This document shows, one piece after another, positions 5,935 to 11,927 of a stretch of DNA of 11,927 nucleotides. The notes beneath the pieces are model-generated. The model saw nothing but the letters and a program-made list of their open reading frames with translations. It searched no databases and had not been told where the DNA came from. Made by a program: the position numbers and the translations under genes. Source of the DNA: CAZIIK01 sp964539235. GTDB lineage: Bacteria; Pseudomonadota; Gammaproteobacteria; Francisellales; CACEW01. The stretch is from NCBI GenBank assembly GCA_964539235.1, contig CAZIIK010000032.1:1-11927 (forward strand). The letters run 5' to 3'. Each line of letters starts with the position of its first letter. Positions within the stretch are counted from its first letter, which is position 1.

Positions 5935-6837
5935 AGCTTGCGCGCCTTGGGCGTTTAATGCTACCGCAACCGAAGCACCCAGCTGACACCATCCATCAAC
6001 AGGCGCTGATTCCGTCACCGTTAAATGCTGCCGGGTTGTGGTGCTCAACACCGAACCCATCAAAGTCATCACACCGCCATCCACTGTAGCGTAAGCAGCA
6101 ATGGGTGAATGACAATCGCCCCCAATGCCTTTCACCATCTCACGTTCAGCACCAGCGATTTGGAAAGTTGCATGATCATTTAAAGGCGATAACACAGGCA
6201 CGAGTTCGGACAACCGTTCACGCAGTACTTCGATACAAATAACACCTTGTGTTGCTGCGGGAATAAAGACCGGTGGTTGTAACACTTCACAAATCTGCTG
6301 TGCTTGATCAACACGGGCTAATCCAGCCGCACTGAGCAAAAGCGCATCATAATCTCCGTCCATCATTTTCTGCATGCGGGTAAACACATTGCCACGCACC
6401 GGCCGACATTTGAGATCAGGCCGAGCCAACAACAGTTGCGCCTGACGCCGTGGGCTGCTGGAGCCGACAACGGCACCGGCTGGTAACTCGGCCAAACTGG
6501 CATACTGCACTGAAACCAATGCATCAAAAGCTGTGGGCCGCGGCAATACTGCCGCAATGGCAAAGCGTGAATCTAACGCTGCCGGTACATCTTTCATAGA
6601 ATGCACTGCAATATCAGCTTCACCAGCCAACAATGCTTTTTCCAAACCTTTAATAAATAAAGCCTTACCACCCATCTCAGCCAAAGGTCGATCTAAAATT
6701 TCATCGCCCTTGGTACTCAACGGTAATAAAGTAGTGGCACAATTATGCTGTTGTAATAAATCCGCGACTTGCTCAGCTTGCACCAATGCCATCTGACTCT
6801 TACGTGTGGCCAAACGCAATGTTGTCGAATGGCTCAT
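5917..6837 (-). CDS. hemC: Hydroxymethylbilane synthase (porphobilinogen deaminase)
   Basis: Polymerises four porphobilinogen units into hydroxymethylbilane in the cytoplasm, using a covalent dipyrromethane cofactor. I place the start at ATG 6837 (MSHSTTLRLATRKS), which gives 306 aa and makes an ATGA overlap with the upstream esterase stop; longer starts only read back into that gene. Landmarks: LRLATRKSQMAL near the N-terminus, HSMKDVP with catalytic D83, VGSSSPRRQAQL at 124-135, PVRGNV at 146-151, and the cofactor cysteine C242 in GGDCHSPIAAYA, at the same number as in E. coli. Cofactor Cys, catalytic Asp and the Arg residues of the SPRR segment are all present, so the enzyme should be active. 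It is probably cotranscribed with the esterase gene and is convergent with the DUF218 gene. Confidence 0.96.
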   Translation of the reverse strand: MSHSTTLRLATRKSQMALVQAEQVADLLQQHNCATTLLPLSTKGDEILDRPLAEMGGKALFIKGLEKALLAGEADIAVHSMKDVPAALDSRFAIAAVLPRPTAFDALVSVQYASLAELPAGAVVGSSSPRRQAQLLLARPDLKCRPVRGNVFTRMQKMMDGDYDALLLSAAGLARVDQAQQICEVLQPPVFIPAATQGVICIEVLRERLSELVPVLSPLNDHATFQIAGAEREMVKGIGGDCHSPIAAYATVDGGVMTLMGSVLSTTTRQHLTVTESAPVDGWCQLGASVAVALNAQGAQALLGLE

Positions 6838-7484
6838 AGGCATTGTTGCAACCATTGAGCAATACACTGCACTTCTTCAGCACAGACTTCATGGCCCACC
6901 CTATATTCTTGCCAAGTCACCGCATAACCCTGCTGACGCAAGGTCATTTGCGTTTTCTTACCAAAGGCATAACTCACCATTTCATCTTGCGTGCCATGCA
7001 CCATCAGCACCGGGGTCTGCTGATTAATCTCCGTAAGCTTGTCGGCAAACACAGCTGAAATCGGCATATAGGTCGACAATCCAATCACACCCCCCAAAGC
7101 TTCTTCATGGGTTAACCCTGTGAATAATGCCAGCGCACCGCCTTGAGAAAAGCCCACGAGGAAAATACGATTTGCGGGAATGCCTGCTGCACGTTCTTCA
7201 GCAATCAATGTACGCACATATTCTGCGGAATCTGTAACGCCTTGCGCATCTTCACGATCTTGCGCCGTTAAGCCTGCCAAATCATACCAACCTGGCATGG
7301 GCAAACCGCCATTTAAAGTAATCGGACGCACAGGTGCATGTGGCAAAATAAATTTCACCTGCTGAGATAAACCTAAAGCGGGCACCAGTGGCGCAAAATC
7401 ATGGCCATCAGCCCCTAGTCCATGCAACCAAATCACAGATGCACTTTGCACACCGGTTGATGGGACAACCACAGGAGACTTCAT
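6834..7484 (-). CDS. Alpha/beta-hydrolase, carboxylesterase / acyl-protein-thioesterase family
   Basis: A cytoplasmic serine hydrolase of the phospholipase/carboxylesterase family (Pseudomonas EstB and eukaryotic acyl-protein thioesterase relatives), acting on short-chain or acyl esters; the natural substrate is unknown. The 216-aa length is typical. The oxyanion segment is WLHGLGADGHDF (20-30), the nucleophile S113 sits in GFSQGG, and the acid D167 (HGTQDEMV) and H199 (VGHEV) complete the triad. There is no signal peptide. The ATG at 7484 follows GGAAG on the minus strand at about 6-nt spacing. Its TGA overlaps the hemC ATG, so the two are probably translationally coupled. It begins an operon divergent from lptM. 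Why a hydrolase should be coupled to heme synthesis is not obvious. Confidence 0.9.
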   Translation of the reverse strand: MKSPVVVPSTGVQSASVIWLHGLGADGHDFAPLVPALGLSQQVKFILPHAPVRPITLNGGLPMPGWYDLAGLTAQDREDAQGVTDSAEYVRTLIAEERAAGIPANRIFLVGFSQGGALALFTGLTHEEALGGVIGLSTYMPISAVFADKLTEINQQTPVLMVHGTQDEMVSYAFGKKTQMTLRQQGYAVTWQEYRVGHEVCAEEVQCIAQWLQQCL

Positions 7485-7496
7485 ATCACACTTCCA

Positions 7497-7525
7497 TCGA
7501 CGTTCACACAGCAGTGCGCTATGCT
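7497..7525 (+). promoter_or_regulatory. Candidate promoter for lptM
   Basis: TCGACG (7497-7502) and TATGCT (7520-7525) lie 17 bp apart; each matches four of six positions of the vegetative consensus. Predicted transcription start is about 7532, leaving a leader of some 29 nt before the ATG at 7561. It sits in the divergent gap with the esterase gene. Confidence 0.35.
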
Positions 7526-7560
7526 AGCAAATTCTTATGTAGAAACCAGCCTGCTGTACG

Positions 7561-7710
7561 ATGTTCAAAAACACACTGATGATTTGCTGTTTCGCCACCA
7601 TCACCGCCTTACTCGCGGGTTGTGGCCAAAGTGGGCCGTTATATTTACCGACAGCTAAACCTGCACAGTCACAGCCGACGATGCAATCGCCAAAAAGTCC
7701 TCAGGCTTAA
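7561..7710 (+). CDS. lptM: LptM (YifL)-type small lipoprotein
   Basis: A 49-aa lipoprotein precursor. It has a short hydrophobic signal (about residues 7-20), the lipobox LLAG-C with C21 as the lipidated residue, and directly after it GQSGPLYLP, the hallmark G-x-x-GPLY-x-P of LptM/YifL. The tail is Pro/Gln/Ser-rich and low-complexity, as in relatives. In E. coli LptM associates with the LPS translocon LptD-LptE and promotes correct LptD disulfide formation; the same role is inferred. There is no clear Shine-Dalgarno. Unusually, the usual neighbours lysA and dapF are absent: the gene stands alone on this strand, and its last 56 bp run antisense to the 3' end of tpiA. The length (E. coli 67 aa) is short but within the family's range. 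Confidence 0.88.
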   Translation: MFKNTLMICCFATITALLAGCGQSGPLYLPTAKPAQSQPTMQSPKSPQA

Positions 7711-8419
7711 GCGAAGCACCGCCAACCAAACCGCCATCAACATCAGCCAACGCAAATAAATCAGCTGCGTTATCTGGTTTCACACTGCCGCCATACAGAA
7801 TGCGCATCGACTGCGCGGTGTCAGCAGAACAGTGGCTAGCGACTAATTGACGAATAAATGCATGCACGGCTTGTGCTTGCTCAGGCGTGGCCGTTTTGCC
7901 CGTACCAATTGCCCAAACAGGTTCATAAGCAATCACAATACGTTGCATCGCCTGTGGATCATTTAAATGCTGTACCACGGCATTGACCTGTTCAGCAATC
8001 ACGGCCTCGGTCTGCCCAGATTCACGTTCAGCCAAAGTTTCACCCACACACAACACCGGTGTCATGTTCTGCGCCAAAACAGCTGCCAATTTCTCTGCAA
8101 CTTGTAGACTGGTTTCAGCGTGATACTGACGTCGTTCGGAGTGCCCGACCAACACATAACGACACTGCATATCCGCCAACATCTCGGCAGCAACTTCGCC
8201 CGTAAAAGCACCGGGCTCATGCCGGCTGACGTCTTGCGCACCCACAGCAATACTGGTATCTGCCAACGTCTCTGTTACCCAGGTTAAATATGGATATGCA
8301 GGAAAAACTGCCATCTCAATCTGTTGTGAAACTTCACCTTGCAACCCGGACAATAAAGTCGACAATGACTGTCGAGTGCCGTTCATTTTCCAGTTGCCCA
8401 TTACCATCATTTTTCGCAT
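7655..8419 (-). CDS. tpiA: Triosephosphate isomerase
   Basis: Interconverts dihydroxyacetone phosphate and glyceraldehyde 3-phosphate in glycolysis and gluconeogenesis. The 254-aa protein has the full active site: N9 and K11 in MGNWKMNG, H93 in VGHSERR, and E166 in AYEPVWAIGTG, whose tail is the mobile loop; phosphate-binding LYGGSVKPDN lies at 208-217 and GGASLKPEDF at 233-242. The start ATG 8419 has AAGGGA at 6-7-nt spacing. It follows glmM by 34 bp in the same direction, the usual glmM-tpiA operon. After the conserved FLAIA block it carries a short extra tail (about SSAVTVQV) encoded antisense to lptM. The common downstream partner secG is missing. Confidence 0.97.
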   Translation of the reverse strand: MRKMMVMGNWKMNGTRQSLSTLLSGLQGEVSQQIEMAVFPAYPYLTWVTETLADTSIAVGAQDVSRHEPGAFTGEVAAEMLADMQCRYVLVGHSERRQYHAETSLQVAEKLAAVLAQNMTPVLCVGETLAERESGQTEAVIAEQVNAVVQHLNDPQAMQRIVIAYEPVWAIGTGKTATPEQAQAVHAFIRQLVASHCSADTAQSMRILYGGSVKPDNAADLFALADVDGGLVGGASLKPEDFLAIASSAVTVQV

Positions 8420-8453
8420 TGTTAATCCCTTAAGATCTCTATTCGTTTACTGA

Positions 8454-9809
8454 CTACGCCATCGATTTTTCTAATACATTCTCAACCTGCGCAGCCAATT
8501 TCTGCGCCACTGTATCGGCGACTTCTTGTTCTAATGCCTCGACCATCACACGCACCAAAGGCTCTGTGCCAGAAGGTCGCAATAATACGCGCCCCGTATC
8601 ACCCAATTCACATTCCACTTCACGCACCAACTGGTTCATTTCCTGTTGGTCCGGTTCCGTCAGTGCACGTGACAAACGCACGTTAATCAAGGTCTGCGGA
8701 CATTTGGTCATACCCGTTAATAGGTCGCGTAGGCTTTTTGCCTGGGCCTGCATCACGGCCAATACCTGTAGCGCTGAAACCAAACCATCGCCGGTTGTCG
8801 TAGAAGACAGCCAAATAATATGACCTGATGACTCACCGCCGATATGCCAGCCTTTTTCATGCAGCATCTGCATCACATAACGGTCACCAACACGGGCCCG
8901 TGCAAACGGAATAGCTTTCTGTTGCAAGGCTAATTCCAGGCCCAGATTACTCATCTGTGTGCCAACCACACCGCCTTGACCCAATTGACCCACGCGCTGA
9001 CTTTCACACGCCAATACGTAGAGAATCTCATCACCGTCAACAATCTGACCTTGATGATCCACCATAATGACACGGTCACCATCACCGTCTAATGCAACGC
9101 CGGCATCCGCACCGGTTTCAACCACTGTTTTCTGCAACAATTCCGGTGCCGTTGAGCCAACACCAGCATTGATATTCAAACCATCTGGTTGATCACCAAT
9201 CGATACAACTTCAGCCCCTAATTCGGTGAACACCTGTGCTGCAACATGGTAAGTGGCACCATTTGAACTATCGACAACTACTTTCAAACCACGCAAATGC
9301 GAAAACGCCGGCAAAGAAGATTTACAAAACTCGATATAACGCCCCGGTGCGTCATCAACACGCACCGCACGCCCAACTTGCTCTGGCGCAACCGTTTCCA
9401 TGTCCTGATCAAGATAAGCTTCAATCTGACGTTCAATATCATCACTGAGCTTATGCCCAGTCGCCGAGAAAAATTTAATGCCATTATCATAATGTGGATT
9501 ATGCGAGGCACTGATCACAATACCGGCTTGGGCACGAATCGCCCGAGTTAAATAAGCCACAGCTGGTGTTGGCATTGGCCCTAATAAATAGACATCCATG
9601 CCCGCAGACGCCAAACCAGCTTCTAATGCCGATTCCAATAAGTAACCCGACCGCCGTGTATCTTTACCGATGACGACACGATCACCCACTTGTTGAGCTA
9701 ACACTTTTCCAGCTGCCCAGCCTAATTTCAACGCAAATTCCGCAGTAACCGGAAATTGACCCACCCGACCGCGAATACCGTCGGTGCCAAAATATTGACG
9801 TACTGTCAC
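8454..9809 (-). CDS. glmM: Phosphoglucosamine mutase
   Basis: Converts glucosamine-6-phosphate to glucosamine-1-phosphate for UDP-GlcNAc, hence peptidoglycan and LPS. I choose GTG 9809 as start: GGAGG lies 8 nt upstream (9818-9822), the product then begins VTVRQYFGTDGIRG like other GlmMs, and landmark residues take their E. coli numbers. These are phosphoserine S102 in ISASHNP and metal ligands D241, D243 and D245 in DGDGDR. A longer ATG frame to 9869 would add 20 residues without similarity. The product is 451 aa (E. coli 445). GGESSGHIIW (sugar binding) and RPSGTEPLVRVMVE (phosphate binding) are present near the C-terminus. It is the first gene of glmM-tpiA; the usual upstream folP and ftsH are absent. 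Confidence 0.96.
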   Translation of the reverse strand: MTVRQYFGTDGIRGRVGQFPVTAEFALKLGWAAGKVLAQQVGDRVVIGKDTRRSGYLLESALEAGLASAGMDVYLLGPMPTPAVAYLTRAIRAQAGIVISASHNPHYDNGIKFFSATGHKLSDDIERQIEAYLDQDMETVAPEQVGRAVRVDDAPGRYIEFCKSSLPAFSHLRGLKVVVDSSNGATYHVAAQVFTELGAEVVSIGDQPDGLNINAGVGSTAPELLQKTVVETGADAGVALDGDGDRVIMVDHQGQIVDGDEILYVLACESQRVGQLGQGGVVGTQMSNLGLELALQQKAIPFARARVGDRYVMQMLHEKGWHIGGESSGHIIWLSSTTTGDGLVSALQVLAVMQAQAKSLRDLLTGMTKCPQTLINVRLSRALTEPDQQEMNQLVREVECELGDTGRVLLRPSGTEPLVRVMVEALEQEVADTVAQKLAAQVENVLEKSMA

Positions 9810-9867
9810 TTTTTCTACCTCCGCAGACGTGCAACAACCCGTCTGATGGCATAAAATCGAGGGCGAC

Positions 9868-9896
9868 ATTCTAAACCAACCGACTACAAATGCCAG
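9868..9896 (-). promoter_or_regulatory. Candidate glmM promoter, overlapping the start of the divergent phosphodiesterase gene
   Basis: On the minus strand CTGGCA (9891-9896) and TAGAAT (9868-9873) are separated by 17 bp and match the vegetative consensus at four and five of six positions. Predicted start is about 9860, roughly 50 nt before the GTG. The -35 box covers the first codons of the divergent gene. A plus-strand -10-like TAAAAT (9852-9857) with a weak -35 could serve the divergent gene, so the two promoters would overlap. Confidence 0.4.
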
Positions 9897-10633
9897 TTCA
9901 CCATATTGTTCAACTTACGGACTTTCATATCCAAGCTGACGCCCATGCAACTGCGCTCGGCTTACAACCATTTTCAACGCTCAAACGCACCTTAGCACAG
10001 ACCCAACAACACCCATGTGATGCTTATTTTTTCACGGGCGATTTAAGTGAAGACGGCAGTCAAGCTGCCTATCAGCACATCATTGAAGCCACACAGACGA
10101 TATCGCGGCCGATCTATTACGTGCCCGGTAATCACGACTGTCCTGCAGTCATGCACCAAACATTTGCCAACAGCCCATTACAACGCACATCGGTAGTAGA
10201 GCTCGATCCTTGGCAAATTATTTTGTTGGATTCCCATTTGCCAGGGCATATTGAAGGACGATTGGACCATGACCAATTGCAATCACTCACACAGCTACTC
10301 AATAGGCAAAAGCCCACTTTGATTTTTGTACATCATAATATTGCTGAGCCGGAGGAACTGGGTAAACTGCCGAGCATGTTTGCCAATACAGATGATTTGG
10401 TCTCAACCTTACAACCATTCCACGCGCATGTTAAAGCCATTGTCTGCGGTCATGTGCATGCGGCGTATGACTTCGACTACCAAGGCTTTCGCCTGCTCAG
10501 TACACCATCAACCTGCTATCAATTTGCCATTGAACAAGGCCAAGTGATTCAAACCGATGCGGCGCCAGGCTACCGCTCGTTTCAGTTATTTGACGATGGG
10601 CAATTCACCACCCAAATCCATTGCCTCACGTAG
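9890..10633 (+). CDS. cpdA: CpdA-like cyclic-nucleotide phosphodiesterase (calcineurin-like metallophosphoesterase)
   Basis: Probable 3',5'-cAMP phosphodiesterase of the class III (CpdA) type, lowering cAMP in the cytoplasm with a dinuclear metal centre. The 247-aa protein carries all five motifs: LTDFH (D11, H13), TGDLSEDGS (D51), PGNHD (N81, H82), VHHN (H148, H149) and CGHVH (H188, H190). The C-terminal TPSTCYQF block is characteristic of CpdA rather than generic phosphoesterases. E. coli CpdA is somewhat longer (275 aa). The start ATG 9890 lacks a visible Shine-Dalgarno, but the first motif lies 10 residues in, as in relatives, so no other start fits. It is divergent from glmM; the usual parE/yqiA neighbourhood is absent. 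Activity on cAMP rather than another phosphodiester is inferred from family. Confidence 0.88.
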   Translation: MPVHHIVQLTDFHIQADAHATALGLQPFSTLKRTLAQTQQHPCDAYFFTGDLSEDGSQAAYQHIIEATQTISRPIYYVPGNHDCPAVMHQTFANSPLQRTSVVELDPWQIILLDSHLPGHIEGRLDHDQLQSLTQLLNRQKPTLIFVHHNIAEPEELGKLPSMFANTDDLVSTLQPFHAHVKAIVCGHVHAAYDFDYQGFRLLSTPSTCYQFAIEQGQVIQTDAAPGYRSFQLFDDGQFTTQIHCLT

Positions 10634-10690
10634 TGCTGCATCAATATGCACCCTAGAGAAATTTACCTCATAATATGACGATTGTAATAA

Positions 10691-10743
10691 ACACCATAAT
10701 CGATTTTATCGATCTAAATAACGTATAATTACCAATATGGTGT
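10691..10743. promoter_or_regulatory. Nested inverted repeats and a perfect -10 box upstream of the secreted-protein gene
   Basis: ACACCATA (10691-10698) pairs with TATGGTGT (10736-10743). Inside lies a second perfect dyad ATCGAT-TTT-ATCGAT (10699-10713) and a consensus -10 TATAAT (10724-10729, plus). No good -35 is present, which would suit a promoter needing an activator at the dyads. Predicted start is about 10736, at the right arm, about 95 nt before the ATG at 10830. A further palindrome AATTTAAATT lies in the leader near 10790. The rest of 10634-10829 holds no gene. Confidence 0.4.
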
Positions 10744-10829
10744 CCTCCTGACATTGCATTCCTGACGGCTTAATATCTCTGCGCGAATTTAAATTTCGTC
10801 AACTATTTTGGACAGAACTAGAGGATGCT

Positions 10830-11755
10830 ATGATTAGGTTATGCTTATTGATCACCCTAAGTTTTTTGACCTTCAATGCATTCGCCAAAGTTGAGTGTCC
10901 CACTCATACTAAGTTTATTGCTGCCGATGAGTTGTGCCAACTGAATGTGAAGCTAAATATTAATCCGGGCAACCGCGCATCCATAGGACTAACGAATTTC
11001 CGTATTTCCGTATTTCTGGTGCACTGGGAAAGAATTATGTGCTCAGCATCTATGTCAAACATGAGCAAAAGAACAACAAATTAAGCTGCCCTGACGGCAC
11101 CACAAGTCTGCGCAAATACTCCTCATTCAGAAGAATTTTATGCGACCTCACTGGAATCAGCAAGAAAGACTACCCTTGGGCTATGTGGCTTTATACCCGA
11201 CCACATCTCCCTGATGAGGATTACTCTAAATCTTATTACATCGTACCAAAGGAATTGTCGAACGCGATCAATGTATTAAATATCAAGGTAAGCAAGGCGA
11301 GTAAGAGCGGACGCAATGTACTATTTGCTAATGGTGAGGACAACATACCGATTAAAATCGAAGTGAAATACGTAACGGGGAGAATGTCTAATCGAAACAA
11401 TCTCATCAAAAAACGCTTAACGTCTGCCATCAAGCTGTATCTTTTAAAAACTGATGGAAAGAAAATCCAGCTGGAGTATTTGCCCAGAGGATTTCTCGGA
11501 ATGTCGCGTCTGCCGCCAGATTTAAGGGTACCATTTGCCTATACTTTTGATCTTAGGGGAAGTGGACTCTTTATTTATGCTAGGATTAATTACGATCATA
11601 ATGATTTCTTTTCCAGATTAAGCGACATAGATAGTTCGGGGACCATTACCAGTAGTTTTATCTACAATGTTGTGGTCATGAAACCTTTGGACGAGATAGT
11701 AAAAAGTCTGTGCAGTCATGAAGAAAGAGAATGGCGGGGTCATCGATACCTGTAA
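10830..11755 (+). pseudogene. Secreted protein of unknown function, interrupted by an 8-bp tandem duplication
   Basis: The first frame (ATG 10830, GAGG 5 nt upstream) starts with a clear Sec signal peptide, a short basic N-terminus, LCLLITLSFLTF and a likely AFA cleavage site at about residue 19, then a Cys-containing mature part. It loses its sense after NFRIS near 11010 and stops at 11084. A second frame is open from about 11013 to the stop at 11755. Removing one TTTCCGTA unit of the tandem repeat at 10997-11016 joins the two frames into one 305-aa protein (NFRISGALGKNYVLSIYVK across the junction). The mature protein is rich in Lys, Ser and Tyr, seems beta-rich, has about five cysteines and no membrane anchor. 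I do not recognise the family. The sequence is AT-richer than the core genes, suggesting an accessory gene. As written it is broken; it may be phase-variable or decaying. Confidence 0.7.
10997..11016 (+). repeat. Octanucleotide tandem repeat, 2.5 copies
   Basis: TTTCCGTA at 10997-11004 and again at 11005-11012, followed by a partial TTTC (11013-11016). The unit length is not a multiple of three, so a change of one unit shifts the reading frame of the gene it lies in; loss of one copy restores the full-length frame. Confidence 0.9.
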
Positions 11756-11927
11756 AGATACAGACAAATCGTCGGTTGATATTTATATTAGAGCCTGTCC
11801 GAAAATGGGTATTTTTCTTGTTATGCATTCAAACAGATGCGGATTTTTGGGATGTGCAGGGTCATAATACCGATTTGTCACGTGATATGCAGCACACAAG
11901 CCATGGAAAAGGTATACCCGAGTGATT
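11756..11927. other. AT-rich tail of the window, possible insertion-sequence end near 11791
   Basis: No gene is supported here. GAGCCTGTCCGAAAA at 11791-11805 resembles the terminal inverted repeats of several insertion sequences (a GAG/GGG-CCTGTCC-type start followed by an A-run), but no transposase frame is visible in the 120 bases that follow and the other end would lie outside the window. A frame from 11731 to 11925 has no recognisable content. Confidence 0.2.

Noticed and set aside
9810..9869. Longer glmM start (ATG 9869)
   Set aside because: The extra residues have no family match, while GTG 9809 has an ideal GGAGG and gives E. coli residue numbering for S102 and D241/D243/D245.
1..11927. 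CRISPR array, defence system, prophage or tRNA genes
   Set aside because: No regularly spaced direct repeats with unique spacers, no nuclease/helicase-type neighbours, no integrase or tRNA T-loop were found on either strand.

Overview
The window reads as a chromosomal segment of a gammaproteobacterium. The best taxonomic markers are a hemD-hemX-hemY cluster (HemX and HemY are typical of beta/gammaproteobacteria), an LptM/YifL-type lipoprotein, a glmM-tpiA pair and a CpdA-like phosphodiesterase. The core genes have moderate GC, while the intergenic gaps and the right-hand end look visibly more AT-rich. I cannot name the genus. The MFS transporter style and small accessory genes would fit a Legionellales-like lineage, but that is only an impression.

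Layout, left to right. (i) 1-818, minus: the N-terminal part of an MFS transporter gene, broken by a one-base deletion in a run of five C; its 3' end lies beyond the window. (ii) 819-1109: an AT-rich gap with a large inverted repeat. (iii) 1110-1739, minus: a beta-class carbonic anhydrase whose leader carries a dyad and direct repeats. (iv) 1740-2383: about 640 bp with no convincing gene. It holds a strong intrinsic terminator, a possible small RNA on the minus strand and three tandem 11-bp PhoB/OmpR-like repeats. (v) 2384-5368, minus: hemD-hemX-hemY with overlapping ends. (vi) 5413-5934, plus: a DUF218/YdcF-like gene lying between hemD and hemC, with a perfect 15-bp palindrome in the divergent region. 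(vii) 5917-7484, minus: an alpha/beta-hydrolase (carboxylesterase) gene translationally coupled to hemC. (viii) 7561-7710, plus: a 49-aa lptM lipoprotein gene whose 3' end overlaps tpiA. (ix) 7655-9809, minus: glmM-tpiA. (x) 9890-10633, plus: a CpdA-like metallophosphoesterase divergent from glmM. (xi) 10830-11755, plus: a secreted protein of unknown function broken by an octanucleotide tandem duplication, followed by a possible insertion-sequence end at about 11791.

Functionally, the window combines tetrapyrrole synthesis (HemC and HemD, with HemX and HemY as membrane partners), cell-wall precursor supply (GlmM), glycolysis (TpiA), CO2/bicarbonate balance (carbonic anhydrase), outer-membrane assembly (LptM) and probable cyclic-nucleotide turnover (CpdA-like). 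No CRISPR array, tRNA, rRNA, prophage or defence system is visible. The most unusual points are the two genes broken at simple repeats (possible phase variation, decay or sequencing error), the orphan lptM lying antisense to the tpiA end, the split hem cluster with a palindrome between its halves, and the repeat/RNA/terminator arrangement at 1893-2120.
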